Assembly (NCBI RefSeq): GCF_037081715.1 | Contig: NZ_JAZDDH010000001.1 | Span: 1,922,001 to 1,986,000 of the forward strand | Direction: 5' to 3' | DNA from: Halalkalicoccus sp. CG83 | GTDB taxonomy: Archaea > Halobacteriota > Halobacteria > Halobacteriales > Halalkalicoccaceae | Length of the DNA: 64,000 nt | Shown: positions 1-9,402 of the stretch, in pieces | How the letters are laid out: each line of letters begins with the position of its first letter | Position numbering within the stretch: the stretch's first letter is position 1 | Position numbers and translations under genes: made by a program | The notes under the pieces: model-generated | The model's input: the letters and a program-made list of their open reading frames with translations, nothing else | Databases searched by the model: none | Told to the model about the DNA's origin: nothing

Positions 1-785
1 AGATGCAGCGGATCACCCGCGAGACCAACTTCTCCGAGGCGGCGTTCGTCGAGTCCGAGGGGATACGGGGGGACGGATACGACGTTCGGATCTTCGACCC
101 GATCGAGGAGCTCCCGTTCGCCGGCCACCCGACGCTCGGCACCGCGTTCGTGATCCGGGAACACCTCCGCGAGGACCGACCCGACGAGATACCGCTCGAT
201 CTGGGCGTCGGACGGATTCCCGTCCGGGTCGAACGCGACGAGGCGGGAAACGAACGCTTCTGGATGCGCCAGATCCCGCCCTCGTTCGAGGAGACGTTCG
301 ACCGATCGCTCGTCGCCCGCGTCCTCGGCCTCGACGAGGAGGACGTCGACGGGCGGTATCCCGTCCGGTTCGTCTCGACCGGCCTCCCGACCGTCGTCGT
401 CCCGCTTCGAACCCTCGAGGCCGTTCGGCGAGCGGAGACGAACCTCGAGCCCTACTACGAGGAACTCGTCGAGCCGTACGGTAACCTGAACCTCCTGGTG
501 TTCGCGCCCGAGACCTACGAGGGAAACGACCTGAACGCACGGGTGTTCGCGGACTGCGCCGGCGTTCCCGAGGATCCGGCGACGGGCTCCTCGAACGGCT
601 GTCTGGCCGCCTACCTCGTCGAACACGACTACTTCGGCGCCGACGAAATCGACGTGCGAGTGGAGCAGGGATACGAGATGGACCGTCCGTCGCTGCTCGG
701 CTTGCGAGCGACGAGGACGGCCGACGGGATCGAGGTCCACGTTGGCGGACGGGTGATCCCGACGATGGAGGGGCGGCTCGTCTAA
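1..785 (+). CDS. PhzF family isomerase/epimerase (5' end outside the window)
   Basis: PhzF-fold proteins are two-lobed isomerases related to diaminopimelate epimerase; most have no known substrate. The visible 260 residues carry the N-lobe run NFSEAAFVE, the PFAGHPTLGTAF segment and the C-lobe signature EDPATGSSNGC around residues 190-200, all typical of the family. The normal first 30 or so residues (the DAFT...GNP part) are missing because the reading frame enters from before base 1, so the ATG at base 3 is internal. The gene stands alone before a divergent-looking gap. Family assignment is firm; no substrate can be inferred. Confidence 0.85.
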   Translation, partial: MQRITRETNFSEAAFVESEGIRGDGYDVRIFDPIEELPFAGHPTLGTAFVIREHLREDRPDEIPLDLGVGRIPVRVERDEAGNERFWMRQIPPSFEETFDRSLVARVLGLDEEDVDGRYPVRFVSTGLPTVVVPLRTLEAVRRAETNLEPYYEELVEPYGNLNLLVFAPETYEGNDLNARVFADCAGVPEDPATGSSNGCLAAYLVEHDYFGADEIDVRVEQGYEMDRPSLLGLRATRTADGIEVHVGGRVIPTMEGRLV

Positions 786-892
786 CACTATCACGGGGCG
801 ACCGGAACGGCGTCCTCGGACGCCGTATTCGACCGGACCGGGGGCTCGATCGGTACGGCTCGTTTTTGTCCGGGCGGAGCATACCGTCACCC

Positions 893-1360
893 ATGTCAAT
901 GGAGGAGTCTCCGATGCCGACCGGATTCGCGGACACGTTCTGGCGTCGCCACTCCAACCCGAAGAGCGGCTGGAGTCGAGCCCTGACGCTGCCCGCCGTT
1001 CTCTACGCGGTCTACCACCGGAACTGGCAGTTCCTGGCCGCCGCCGTCGTGTTCGTGGTCCTCAATCCGCTGTTGTTCCCTCCGCCGGAGACCGAGGACG
1101 CGTGGATGACTCGGGTCGTGCTCGCGGAGCGGTGGTGGACCGGCGAGATGGGGCGGGGAGTCCTCAACCTCTCCTATCCGAAGGTGCTCAACGTCCCCAC
1201 GTCGGCGTACGCGCTGCTGTCGGCCTACCGCCGACGACCGATCCGAACGGTCCTGGCCGGCGGGGCCTCGATGGCGCTGAAGTTCTGGTTCGTCGGCACA
1301 CTCGTCAGGCGCTACTATCGACGGACGCCGGGGAGTTCGGAGGAGAACGGCTCGGGATGA
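893..1360 (+). CDS. Small membrane protein, probably DUF6653 family
   Basis: A protein of about 155 residues with two to three hydrophobic segments (ALTLPAVLYAV, FLAAAVVFVVLNPLLF and one near the C-terminus) separated by Trp/Arg-rich loops such as ERWWTGEMGRG. The WRRHSNPKSGWSR start and NPLLFPPPE run match what I recall of the haloarchaeal DUF6653 membrane family; the function is unknown. A TTG at 866 could extend the frame, but the ATG at 893 follows a short T-rich stretch and fits better. It is monocistronic as far as can be seen. Confidence 0.65.
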   Translation: MSMEESPMPTGFADTFWRRHSNPKSGWSRALTLPAVLYAVYHRNWQFLAAAVVFVVLNPLLFPPPETEDAWMTRVVLAERWWTGEMGRGVLNLSYPKVLNVPTSAYALLSAYRRRPIRTVLAGGASMALKFWFVGTLVRRYYRRTPGSSEENGSG

Positions 1361-1791
1361 CGCGACGAGACGCGCTCACCGGCTCCCGCGCTGCTGGGCC
1401 GACGATCGCTGGAGTAGTCCACGGTTCGGCCCGATCGTGAGTCCGGCATATCGTTCGTGGTGCGTTCACTTCCTACGTAGCCGTCGTCGGCAGCGTGGTG
1501 AACGGGTGGACGGCGACCGACGCCTACGTCCCGGCACGGTGTTGCCGAGGTCGGGCATGACGATCGGCCTTGACCGACCGTCCGATCCGACTCGAGCTAT
1601 CACTTTCGCGATGAGGGAGATGACGACGGTACCCGCTCCATTGGCACCCAGGTGCCGGAGGAACCGTCTCTGGCTTACCAACTGATCCGAAACGTGATCT
1701 CGTTATTGTCGTCTCTCTCTCGGAGGTTTCTCCGTTGGACGACGAAGCCACATCAATCGCCATCACTCATACATCTCGTCGGATAGTGGCC
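1361..1791. other. Intergenic stretch without a recognisable gene
   Basis: Between the small membrane protein and the end of the histidine kinase gene. Short frames exist on both strands, but their translations are Arg/Ser/Pro-rich with no hydrophobic or conserved pattern and look like chance frames in GC-rich DNA. No RNA gene or clear repeat was seen. Confidence 0.5.
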
Positions 1792-3327
1792 TTATCCCGT
1801 GATGCGTCCAACGCCGGTGATTTCAAATCTTGCACCACCGGAAGCTCCCTCACCTACGAAGATTTTCCAACCATGAGCCTCGACGATCTGTTTGACGATC
1901 GGTAGTCCGAAACCCGTTCCGTCGGAGGTGGTCGAATAACCGCTTTTGAATACTTCTTCACGTTCGTCTTCAGGAATTCCCGGTCCGTCGTCTTCGATGA
2001 AGAATCCCCTCTCGTCTTCGAGTGCCCCTACGGTGATCGTCACATCGTCGTTGCCGTGTTCGATGGCGTTTCGGAACAGGTTCTCGAAGACCTGTGCTAA
2101 GCGACTCTCGTCGGCCTGAACGGCGAGGTCGGTGTTAGTGCGCAACGACGCGTGGCGGGTTTCGACGGTTGACCAACACTTTTCGACGAACGCGGGTATC
2201 CGAACTGGCTCAGTCTTTCCAACGGCCTCCCCTTCGCGAGCGAGCGTAAGCAGATCTTCGATGAGCTGTTCCATGCGGTAAAGCGCGTGGTCGGCGTGAA
2301 CCAGATGCTCGGTGTCACACTCCTCACTGGCGAGTTCCAGCCGTCCCATCGCTACGGTCAGTGGAGTTCGGAGATCGTGAGATACGAGGCTGGCAAACTG
2401 TTCGAGACGGTCGCGTTCCCGCGTGAGTTCTCGTTCGCGTTCGTGGAGCCTCCACTCGCGCTTGATCTGGCTGAGAACCTGCGTTACTGTAACCGCCCAG
2501 ATCTCCGCCAGAGTTACGTCGGTCTCGTCAAACGCGTGGACCTCCGTCGCGCCGATATTGAGCACTCCATGTGGGCCCAGCGGCAAAATCATCTCACTTC
2601 GGATGGGCGTTTCGAGGTTATATCGTCCCGGGGTCTTCGAAAGCTCATCGAAGACGTACGTGGTGTCCTCGGCGAACGCCTGCCATGAGAGACTCTCCTC
2701 GCTACGGTACGTCGGATGGTCACCAACGAGCGTTTCGGCTTCTTCCGTCGCGGCAGCTGGTTCCAAGACGTGGCGGTCCGGAGCGTAGAGCCAGAGACCA
2801 CCTATCGGCATTTCGAGTACCTCTTTGAGGGTCGTGACGGCGAAGGTGACTGCCTCTTCTTGCGACTCGATCTGCAGTAATTCTTGAGCGGCGCCGTGAA
2901 GGGCTTCGAGCCGTTCACTCTTCTCGCGTACCATCAGTTCCGCTAGCTTTCGGCCCGTAATGTTCAAGTGCTCCATCACGATATACCGATCGCCACCGTG
3001 CTCGAGGAGCTTCGCGGACATCCGAAACCAGCGTCGTTCATCGGGGGAGTGACAGGGATATTCTACGGTGAACCGTGACTGCTCTCCCGCCAAAAGCGCT
3101 CGTAAGCCGTCAAATGCCCGTCGAGCGTGTTCGTCGTCAGCACCCTCCGTGATCTCGAGATAGTTCTCCCCTAACGAGGCCGCACTTTCTCCGACGAGGC
3201 CATTCTCGCGTCCGAAATCTCGCCACTGTCGATTCGTAAAGAGAATCGTCCCGTCAGAATCCAAAAGAGCGATCTCAGAGGGAAGGGCCTCGATCGTCTC
3301 CCTCCAGAGCCTCTCAGGCAGGTCCAT
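1792..3327 (-). CDS. PAS-GAF sensor histidine kinase
   Basis: A soluble sensor kinase of 511 residues. Residues 10-130 form a PAS domain, 140-290 a GAF domain, and a short coiled linker (290-310) leads into the dimerisation/phosphoacceptor motif FASLVSHDLRTPL with His317. The ATPase part shows the N box (NLFRNAIEHG, 416-425), G1 (DDGPG, 446-450) and G2 (GTGFGL, 470-475), so the catalytic set is complete. There are no membrane segments, so it probably senses a cytoplasmic cue. No response regulator lies beside it, which is usual for orphan haloarchaeal kinases. The signal is unknown. The ATG at 3327 is followed directly by the PAS fold. Confidence 0.92.
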   Translation of the reverse strand: MDLPERLWRETIEALPSEIALLDSDGTILFTNRQWRDFGRENGLVGESAASLGENYLEITEGADDEHARRAFDGLRALLAGEQSRFTVEYPCHSPDERRWFRMSAKLLEHGGDRYIVMEHLNITGRKLAELMVREKSERLEALHGAAQELLQIESQEEAVTFAVTTLKEVLEMPIGGLWLYAPDRHVLEPAAATEEAETLVGDHPTYRSEESLSWQAFAEDTTYVFDELSKTPGRYNLETPIRSEMILPLGPHGVLNIGATEVHAFDETDVTLAEIWAVTVTQVLSQIKREWRLHERERELTRERDRLEQFASLVSHDLRTPLTVAMGRLELASEECDTEHLVHADHALYRMEQLIEDLLTLAREGEAVGKTEPVRIPAFVEKCWSTVETRHASLRTNTDLAVQADESRLAQVFENLFRNAIEHGNDDVTITVGALEDERGFFIEDDGPGIPEDEREEVFKSGYSTTSDGTGFGLPIVKQIVEAHGWKIFVGEGASGGARFEITGVGRITG

Positions 3328-3511
3328 ACCGTCGTAGCGTACAGTACATACGTAAGTTTTCTTACGTCATGCGTATGACGTTCGATCGGTGGCCAGTCTA
3401 CCGAGACATGTCTATGCGGAGCTCCCGTTTAGGACCTACCTCTCGTGATTGAAGCGCAAAAACGGATCGTCGCGAGAGGTAGATCGGCTCTCCGAGGCTG
3501 GCAGGAGAGGA

Positions 3512-3817
3512 CTAGCTGCTGAAGTCGCTATCGCCGCTCTGTCTATCGGCTTGTGCATGCTGATTTTGCTCTATCTTGTTCAGCTCGATCAACAGTCGAA
3601 AGACCGCCTTCACGAGGTTGGAGTCGACGTCGAAGCGTTCGGCGTTCTCGCCGGCGCGGTCCATCACGCGCTGTTCCTGGGACTCGTCGGTCGTCGGCAG
3701 GTCCCGTTCCTGCTTGACGTCGGCGATCGTATCGGCGACGTAGGTGCGTCGCGCGATCAGTTCGACGATATCGTGGTCGATCTCCTCGATCTCCTCGCGC
3801 AGTTCGTCGAGACTCAT
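3512..3817 (-). CDS. Chorismate mutase (AroQ class)
   Basis: Converts chorismate to prephenate at the start of phenylalanine and tyrosine synthesis. The 101-residue protein is a stand-alone AroQ helical domain: MSLDELREEIEEID, then LIARRTYVADTIADVK with the conserved basic residues, then a C-terminal helix. A longer frame opens upstream, but the ATG at 3817 overlaps the upstream stop as ATGA and is preceded by a GGAGG ribosome binding site, so this start is preferred. It is translationally coupled to the shikimate kinase gene, giving a small shikimate-pathway operon. The last 15 residues are polar and probably disordered. Confidence 0.9.
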   Translation of the reverse strand: MSLDELREEIEEIDHDIVELIARRTYVADTIADVKQERDLPTTDESQEQRVMDRAGENAERFDVDSNLVKAVFRLLIELNKIEQNQHAQADRQSGDSDFSS

Positions 3818-4668
3818 CCCCTCCGGGCGCCCTCGTTCCGCGTCGTTGTCAACCATGTAGTGCCGTCTCGTATCTCCCACTCCGATCGGAGCTCAGTTAA
3901 AGCGTGTCGGTCCCCGACCGCGACGTAGCTCGGCCCGGTCCCCGAGAGGGAGACGCCCTCACACTCGGGAAGCGCCTCGACGAGCGGCGCGGTCGGAAAG
4001 CCGAGCGCCCCACAGAACGCGAACCCGTTGATCGACATCGCCACGCCGTAGCGCCCCTGCATGGCGAGCTCGCCGACCACGTCCGCGATCGGCGCGATCT
4101 TCCGACAGGCGTCGACGTCTGCGTCCGCGCTGAACGCCCGCTCCGGCGGGCTCCAGACCAGTACGTCGCGCTCGAACGCCTCGTTGGCGAGCAGCTCGTC
4201 TGCCGAGTTGTCGGTCACCGTGACCCCGCCGAGCATCGACGCCGAGGCGTCGTCGAACGCCCCCGTTACCGTGACGCCGGCCTCCCGAGCCGCACGGACG
4301 CCGAGCCGACAGGCCTCCAACCGGTCGATCTCGGCGTCGAGCGCGTCGAGCGTCGCGAGCACCGTCGCGTTCGCGGCGGCGCTCGAGCTCTTGAGTCCCG
4401 CTGCGAGCGGTACCTCGCTCTCGGTGCGCACGCGACCGCCCAGCGCGTGGTCGGCCTCGGCGTACTCCTCGACCGTGAGCTCGACGCAGCGCTCGATCAG
4501 CGCCGTGTCGGCCCCGGGCGCGCCATCTATCTCGCCCGTGACCCCCCCTTCCTCCGCGAGGCTAACGGTAGCGGTCGTCTCGAGGTCGATCGCGAAGGCG
4601 GAGCCCGTCCCGTTCGCGAGCGCGTTCAACACGGTACCGGCGGCGGGGGCGCTGGCGCGGCCGTTCAT
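3814..4668 (-). CDS. aroK: Archaeal-type shikimate kinase (GHMP family)
   Basis: Phosphorylates shikimate to shikimate 3-phosphate with ATP. Archaea use a GHMP-superfamily enzyme rather than the bacterial P-loop AroK, and this 284-residue protein matches it. It has the N-terminal APAAGTVLNALANGTGSAFAIDL segment, the phosphate-binding loop VPLAAGLKSSSAAANA near residues 86-101 and the C-terminal GHMP motif SLSGTGPSYVAVG. Its stop overlaps the start of chorismate mutase (ATGA), so both are co-expressed from one minus-strand operon. The start is the ATG at 4668; the protein has the expected length. Confidence 0.93.
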   Translation of the reverse strand: MNGRASAPAAGTVLNALANGTGSAFAIDLETTATVSLAEEGGVTGEIDGAPGADTALIERCVELTVEEYAEADHALGGRVRTESEVPLAAGLKSSSAAANATVLATLDALDAEIDRLEACRLGVRAAREAGVTVTGAFDDASASMLGGVTVTDNSADELLANEAFERDVLVWSPPERAFSADADVDACRKIAPIADVVGELAMQGRYGVAMSINGFAFCGALGFPTAPLVEALPECEGVSLSGTGPSYVAVGDRHALTELRSEWEIRDGTTWLTTTRNEGARRG

Positions 4669-4820
4669 GTCCCGACCAGGCCGGGTCGGCTACTTATACT
4701 GTCGGTCGTGATCCGACGAACGGGTCCGCCGAGGGGTCGGCGGGTTCGCGCGGACGATCGGAGGGTGGCGCCGCCGACGCGAACACGGCGCTTTTCCCCC
4801 ACGCCGTCCAACCCTCGCCG

Positions 4821-5255
4821 ATGAGCCAGCGAAGCAACGTTTCGCCCTCGACGTTAGGCGTCGAACTCCAGGAGAGCGGGATCGCGGTGCGCTACACCGA
4901 CGGGCGCGAGGCGTTCTACCACGGCGTCCCCCGAAAGGTGAGCGGGACGCTCAAGACGCCGCCCGGCAAGGAGGTCCACGTCCTCGTCACCGACCCCACC
5001 GAGACCGAGGGCGTGATGATGTACGTCAACGACCGGAAGACCCACGACGACGTCCTTGAGTCGACGGGCGTCGGGCGCGTACTGCTGGGGTCGGAGGAGT
5101 CCGAGGAGGTCTTCCCCGGCGTCGAGGTCGCGACCGAGGGACACAGCGTCCTCGTCGACGCCGATCCCGAGGTCGCCCGCGGTCGGGTGTTCGTCTTCGC
5201 CGAGGACGACATGAGCGAACACGCCTACGAGATGGTCAACGAGACCGAGGAGTGA
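4821..5255 (+). CDS. Conserved haloarchaeal protein, probably DUF5796
   Basis: A 144-residue acidic soluble protein without membrane segments. It has a beta-rich pattern (GVELQESGIAVRYTDGREAFYHGVP, then HVLVTDPTETEGVMMYVNDR) and an acidic C-terminus. I recognise it as a conserved haloarchaeal family, probably DUF5796, with no known role. The start ATG at 4821 follows a T-rich segment (gcgcttttcccc), consistent with a leaderless or short-leader transcript. No operon partner lies downstream on the same strand. Confidence 0.65.
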   Translation: MSQRSNVSPSTLGVELQESGIAVRYTDGREAFYHGVPRKVSGTLKTPPGKEVHVLVTDPTETEGVMMYVNDRKTHDDVLESTGVGRVLLGSEESEEVFPGVEVATEGHSVLVDADPEVARGRVFVFAEDDMSEHAYEMVNETEE

Positions 5256-5378
5256 GCGGGCCCCAGCGTAGCGCTCGAGCAGTCGTCCCGGTGTGGACGT
5301 TCGAACGGCCGTTTTCCTCGGTGGACCGGGAGCCGGAGAGCCCGATCCGCAGGGCACCCTCGGCGAAGGGAAGCCGGC

Positions 5379-5513
5379 CTACTGGATGTACGACGGCTCC
5401 TCGGCGTCGCAGTTGTCCTCGTGTTGGCGGGCGTCCTCCTCGTCGTCGAACAGGAGACCACAGCCCTCGCACTCGTACCACGTCATGTCGTCGCGCTCGG
5501 TCCGTTCCACCAT
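5379..5513 (-). CDS. 44-residue zinc-finger-like protein (DUF7128 type)
   Basis: A very small gene encoding 44 residues: a polar start (MVERTERDDM), then the metal-binding pattern WYECEGCGLLFDD...ARQHEDNCDAEEP with Cys-X2-Cys and His-X3-Cys, as in a single C2HC zinc finger, ending SYIQ. I recall this pattern as haloarchaeal DUF7128. Such tiny zinc proteins are common in haloarchaea, and several affect growth or stress traits, but the role of this one is unknown. It is transcribed towards the DUF5796-like gene and away from the AAA+ gene at 5600. The perfect ligand spacing and family resemblance support it despite its size. Confidence 0.8.
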   Translation of the reverse strand: MVERTERDDMTWYECEGCGLLFDDEEDARQHEDNCDAEEPSYIQ

Positions 5514-5599
5514 GTGAAGTAGTGTGACGGCGCGGACCAAATGCGTTGCCCCGCACCCGAAGCCGAACGATAAAGGCCGTACGTCGCCGAGGAGCCGAC

Positions 5600-7771
5600 A
5601 TGAACGAGACGGAGGTGACGCTCACGGTCCGGGGCGCGGAGAAGCGTGACGCGGGCCGCGGCGTCGCCCGGCTGCCCGAGGCCGCCCGCCACGCCCTCTC
5701 GGTGCTCTCGGGCGACACCGTGTTGATCGAGGGCGAGCAGACGACCGTCGCGAAGGTCTGGCCCGCCGATCCCGACCTCGATGACGGCGGGATCCAGGTC
5801 GACGCCGACACCCGGTCGAACGCCGGCGTCAGCATCGGCGACAGCGTCACCGTCCGCAAGCAGACCGTCGAGGACGCCCGATCAGTGACGATCACGCCCC
5901 CGGTGTCGATCTCCGCCGAGGACGCAGAAAGCGTCGAGCGCGCCGTCAAGCGCGATCTGCGCGACAGGCCGGTCCGGGTGGGCGAGCGCATCCGCATCGA
6001 GCGTCTCGGCGTCGGCCCCTTCACGATCACCGACACCGACCCCGACGGCACCGTCAGGATCGACGACGGAACGACCGTCACTGTCCCCGCCGACGTCGAG
6101 GCGGCCGCCACCGAGACCGAATCCGACGAGCGGGTGAGCTACGAGGACATCGGCGGTCTCGACGAGGAACTCGACATGGTCCGCGAGATGATCGAGCTCC
6201 CCCTCTCGGAGCCGGAGCTGTTCCATCAAGTCGGGATCGACCCGCCGAAGGGCGTGCTGCTCTACGGACCGCCCGGAACGGGCAAGACGCTGATCGCCCG
6301 CGCGGTCGCAAACGAGGTCGACGCGAACTTCCACCACGTCTCGGGCCCCGAGATCATGTCGAAGTACAAGGGCGAGTCGGAGGAGCAGCTCCGCGAGGTG
6401 TTCGAGCGGGCTCGAGAGAGTTCGCCGAGCATCGTCTTCTTCGACGAGATCGACTCCATCGCCGGCAAACGGGAGGACGGCGGCGACGTCGAGAGCCGCG
6501 TCGTCGCCCAGCTGCTCAGCCTGATGGACGGGCTCGACGCCCGTGGCGACGTCGTCGTGATCGGTGCCACGAATCGGGTCGACGCGCTCGATCCCGCGCT
6601 CCGCCGGGGCGGACGCTTCGACCGGGAGATCGAGATCGGCGTCCCCGCGGTGGCGGGTCGCCGCGAGATCTTCGAGGTCCACACCAGAGGAATGCCGCTG
6701 GCCGACGACGTCGACCTCAACCGGCTGGCAGAACACACTTACGGCTTCGTCGGCGCCGACATCCACGCGCTCTCGACGGAGGCCGGAATGAACGCGCTGC
6801 GGCGCTTTCGCGGCCACCGCGCGGAACGGGGTTCCACGGATCGCTCGAGCGGGGACGACCAGCGAGACGGCGGGACGCTCTCGGAGCTGACGGTCACCCG
6901 CGAGGACTTCGACGTGGCGCGGGCCGCGGTCGACCCCTCCGCGATGCGCGAGTTCGTCGCCGAGACGCCCCAGACGAGCTTCGACGACGTCGGCGGGCTG
7001 GAGGAGGCGAAGGCGACACTCAGGGAGGCCGTCGAGTGGCCCCTCTCGTACGCGGAGCTGTTCGAGAAGACGGCGACCGAACCGCCCTCGGGCGTGCTGC
7101 TCTACGGGCCGCCGGGCACCGGAAAGACGATGCTCGCGCGCGCAATCGCGAGCGAGAGCCAGGTCAACTTCATCCACGTCGCGGGTCCCGAACTGCTGGA
7201 TCGGTACGTCGGCGAGTCGGAGAAGGCCGTCCGAAAGGTGTTCGAGCGCGCCAGACAGTCCGCGCCGAGCATCGTCTTCTTCGACGAGATCGACGCGCTC
7301 GCGACCGAGCGTGGCGAGAGCCACGAAGTCACCGAGCGGGTGGTCTCACAGCTTCTGACCGAACTCGACGGCCTCGCCGACAACCCCAACCTCGTCGTCC
7401 TCGCCGCCACCAATCGAAAGGAGGCGCTCGATCGGGCGCTGATCCGCGCGGGTCGCCTCGAGACCCACATCGAGGTGCCTGCCCCCGACGAGGCCGCCCG
7501 CCGCGCGATCCTTCGCGTCCACACCGAGGGCAAGCCGCTGGCCGAGGAGGTCGATCTCGACGCGCTGGCGGCCGACCTCGAGGGGTATACCGGCGCTGAC
7601 CTCGCAGCGCTCTGTCGGACGGCCTCGATGCGTGCGATCCGCGAGATGGCGACCGAGTACGGCCCCGAGGAGGCGACGCGGCGCGCGGACGAGATCCGTA
7701 TCCGTGAGGAGCACTTCGCGGCGGCGCTCGAGACGGTCGAGCCGACGCTCGGTCCGTCGACTGCGGGTTGA
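5600..7771 (+). CDS. CDC48/p97-type AAA+ ATPase with two ATPase domains
   Basis: An ATP-driven unfoldase of the Cdc48/VAT family; archaeal members feed proteins to the proteasome or remodel complexes. The 723-residue product has an N-terminal double-psi barrel region (about 1-180), D1 with Walker A GPPGTGKT at 223-230 and Walker B FFDEID at 280-285, and D2 with Walker A at 503-510 and Walker B at 560-565. Both domains look catalytically intact. A short charged insert ([16 protein letters not shown]) separates D1 from D2. Haloarchaea usually have several Cdc48 paralogues, and this may be one of the less studied ones. The ATG at 5600 gives the normal N-terminus; the longer upstream frame is Arg-rich and unlikely. 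Confidence 0.92.
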   Translation: MNETEVTLTVRGAEKRDAGRGVARLPEAARHALSVLSGDTVLIEGEQTTVAKVWPADPDLDDGGIQVDADTRSNAGVSIGDSVTVRKQTVEDARSVTITPPVSISAEDAESVERAVKRDLRDRPVRVGERIRIERLGVGPFTITDTDPDGTVRIDDGTTVTVPADVEAAATETESDERVSYEDIGGLDEELDMVREMIELPLSEPELFHQVGIDPPKGVLLYGPPGTGKTLIARAVANEVDANFHHVSGPEIMSKYKGESEEQLREVFERARESSPSIVFFDEIDSIAGKREDGGDVESRVVAQLLSLMDGLDARGDVVVIGATNRVDALDPALRRGGRFDREIEIGVPAVAGRREIFEVHTRGMPLADDVDLNRLAEHTYGFVGADIHALSTEAGMNALRRFRGHRAERGSTDRSSGDDQRDGGTLSELTVTREDFDVARAAVDPSAMREFVAETPQTSFDDVGGLEEAKATLREAVEWPLSYAELFEKTATEPPSGVLLYGPPGTGKTMLARAIASESQVNFIHVAGPELLDRYVGESEKAVRKVFERARQSAPSIVFFDEIDALATERGESHEVTERVVSQLLTELDGLADNPNLVVLAATNRKEALDRALIRAGRLETHIEVPAPDEAARRAILRVHTEGKPLAEEVDLDALAADLEGYTGADLAALCRTASMRAIREMATEYGPEEATRRADEIRIREEHFAAALETVEPTLGPSTAG

Positions 7772-7937
7772 GTTCGTGACCTCGATCCGCCATCCGGACA
7801 CCGGACGGTCCCCGTACCGGGTATGAGATACGGAGGGAGGGCCACCGAATCGAGATAGACGAATAGCGCTGTGAGATACTATCGTGCCCGAGAGTGGGGT
7901 TCGTCGAGCGCGATGGGGTCAAACACGGGGTTCGGAC

Positions 7938-8945
7938 TCACTCGTCTTCCACGGGTGGCCAGTACCGCGCGTCGGCCTCGATCATGGCGAGCAGTCTCCG
8001 TCGACGCTCGTCTAGATCCTCCATCGCGTCATCGAACTCCTCGTCCGATACCGTCGGGATACCGGCGTCGCGAAGACGGTCGAGGTCCGGCGCCGGTGGC
8101 AACTGATCGGCGGGATCGATGAACGCGTTGTCGAGCGTCTGAAGGTAGTCGAACGTGCTCGAACGTGCATCCTCGACGAGAGCGGTGTTGGGTTTGTGCT
8201 CCTCGGGGACGCCGAAACGAATGAGCGTCAACGCGTCGTCGAAGATGGCGACGGCCATCTTCGAGGCGTCCGCGTCTCTTTCGCTGTGGTAGTAGTGCAG
8301 GATCGGGTACGATTTGTGCTGTTCCGCGAGGCGGTTGACGTCCGACGCGAGCGAGTTGAGCGGCAGATCGAGCTGGTTGAGGTCCTCGCCGTCCCAGCCG
8401 GTCCGAACGAACGCTTCACCTCGACTCCCCAGCCCGGTCACGCTGCTGGCGAACGAACGCTTGTCGGAGACCGCTCCGAGGACCGAGAGGATGTAGCTGA
8501 CGGCGATCGTGACGAAGAGCATCCCGCTGGCCGTGGTCAGCGCGGAAGCGATCTGCCAAGGAGCGCCGTTGGGAGCGAAGTCGCCGTTCCCATCGGTGAA
8601 CATCGTGTACGCGACGTAGTAGCCTCGTCCGGGCCAGGTGAGGGGGCTGTTCGGGGCGTTCATGGGGATGAGCGCTCTCTCACCGCCGGCGGCGAAGACG
8701 AACGTCCATCCCGCCCAGATGAGTCCGATCCACATGACGATGCTCAGTGTAAGGATGAGTGGGCCGGCGAGGCTCAGTACTCGGGGATGGTCGCTCCCGA
8801 CCGTCTTGAGCCCGCTCCACGTCCCCGCCGACAACCGAGACGAGAGGGGGCCGGCACCGCCGTCTACCCAGAGTGCCGTCCAGAGAAGGTCGACGATGGA
8901 GGCAATCAGAAGGCCAGTGCCAAGGAGGAGATAGAACGGATTCAT
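7938..8945 (-). CDS. Membrane protein with K+-channel-like pore loop
   Basis: A 335-residue protein with an N-terminal helix (residues 3-27), a second helix (58-86), then a re-entrant loop and a final helix (about 135-160), like a two-TM potassium channel with an extra N-terminal segment. The pore-loop equivalent reads YTMFTDGNGDFAP (TDGNGD at 117-122), resembling the K+ filter TVGYGD but with Asn in place of Tyr. About 170 soluble residues follow. The start at 8945 (MNPFYLLLG) is chosen because the frame upstream to 9119 has no hydrophobic or conserved content. It could be a nonselective or modified cation channel; selectivity cannot be inferred. Confidence 0.7.
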   Translation of the reverse strand: MNPFYLLLGTGLLIASIVDLLWTALWVDGGAGPLSSRLSAGTWSGLKTVGSDHPRVLSLAGPLILTLSIVMWIGLIWAGWTFVFAAGGERALIPMNAPNSPLTWPGRGYYVAYTMFTDGNGDFAPNGAPWQIASALTTASGMLFVTIAVSYILSVLGAVSDKRSFASSVTGLGSRGEAFVRTGWDGEDLNQLDLPLNSLASDVNRLAEQHKSYPILHYYHSERDADASKMAVAIFDDALTLIRFGVPEEHKPNTALVEDARSSTFDYLQTLDNAFIDPADQLPPAPDLDRLRDAGIPTVSDEEFDDAMEDLDERRRRLLAMIEADARYWPPVEDE

Positions 8946-9402
8946 AACGACGCTCCAACGCTTCTGCCCGCAACTGAGCGGGATCGTTTCGATCCGGGTC
9001 CCCGAGTACGCATGGCTCGTACCGTACCCTGTGTGAGCATATGTACCTTCCAGCCTCGGTCGCGTTGGGATCGCTGACAGTGGAGTAAGATGGCTGCTTG
9101 GTCCTCCGACCGCCGGCAACTTGGATATACCGGAGCGACGACCGTGTTCGCCGTTGGTAGCTGCGTTCGTCTGCGCGTTCTCCTACCGACGTCTACTCCG
9201 AGGTTGGTCGAAAGAATCGAGTTCTCGCGGGGTAGCGAATTCGTGAACCGGTCGCGAGTGGAGGAAGGGGGACTCCCGCTTCTGACCGGGCTTCGTGTCG
9301 AATACGTGCCCTCCATCTCGTCCGTAATTTCCGCTGGATGCAGCGCGTTGTGCATTCCGTCGGCGTAGGGAACGATGGACCCTCCGAGCGAGGACGGGAT
9401 CC
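8946..9402. other. Intergenic stretch upstream of the channel gene
   Basis: A span of 457 bases between the channel gene start and the end of the phosphatidylserine decarboxylase-type gene. Frames of 92 (plus) and up to 158 (minus) codons are present, but their translations lack family-like patterns. I see no RNA gene and no clear promoter motif beyond short AT-rich patches. Confidence 0.45.

Noticed and set aside
13-957. Long minus-strand frame opposite the PhzF gene
   Set aside because: Arg/Ser/Pro-rich antisense frame, typical of GC-rich coding DNA; no conserved pattern.
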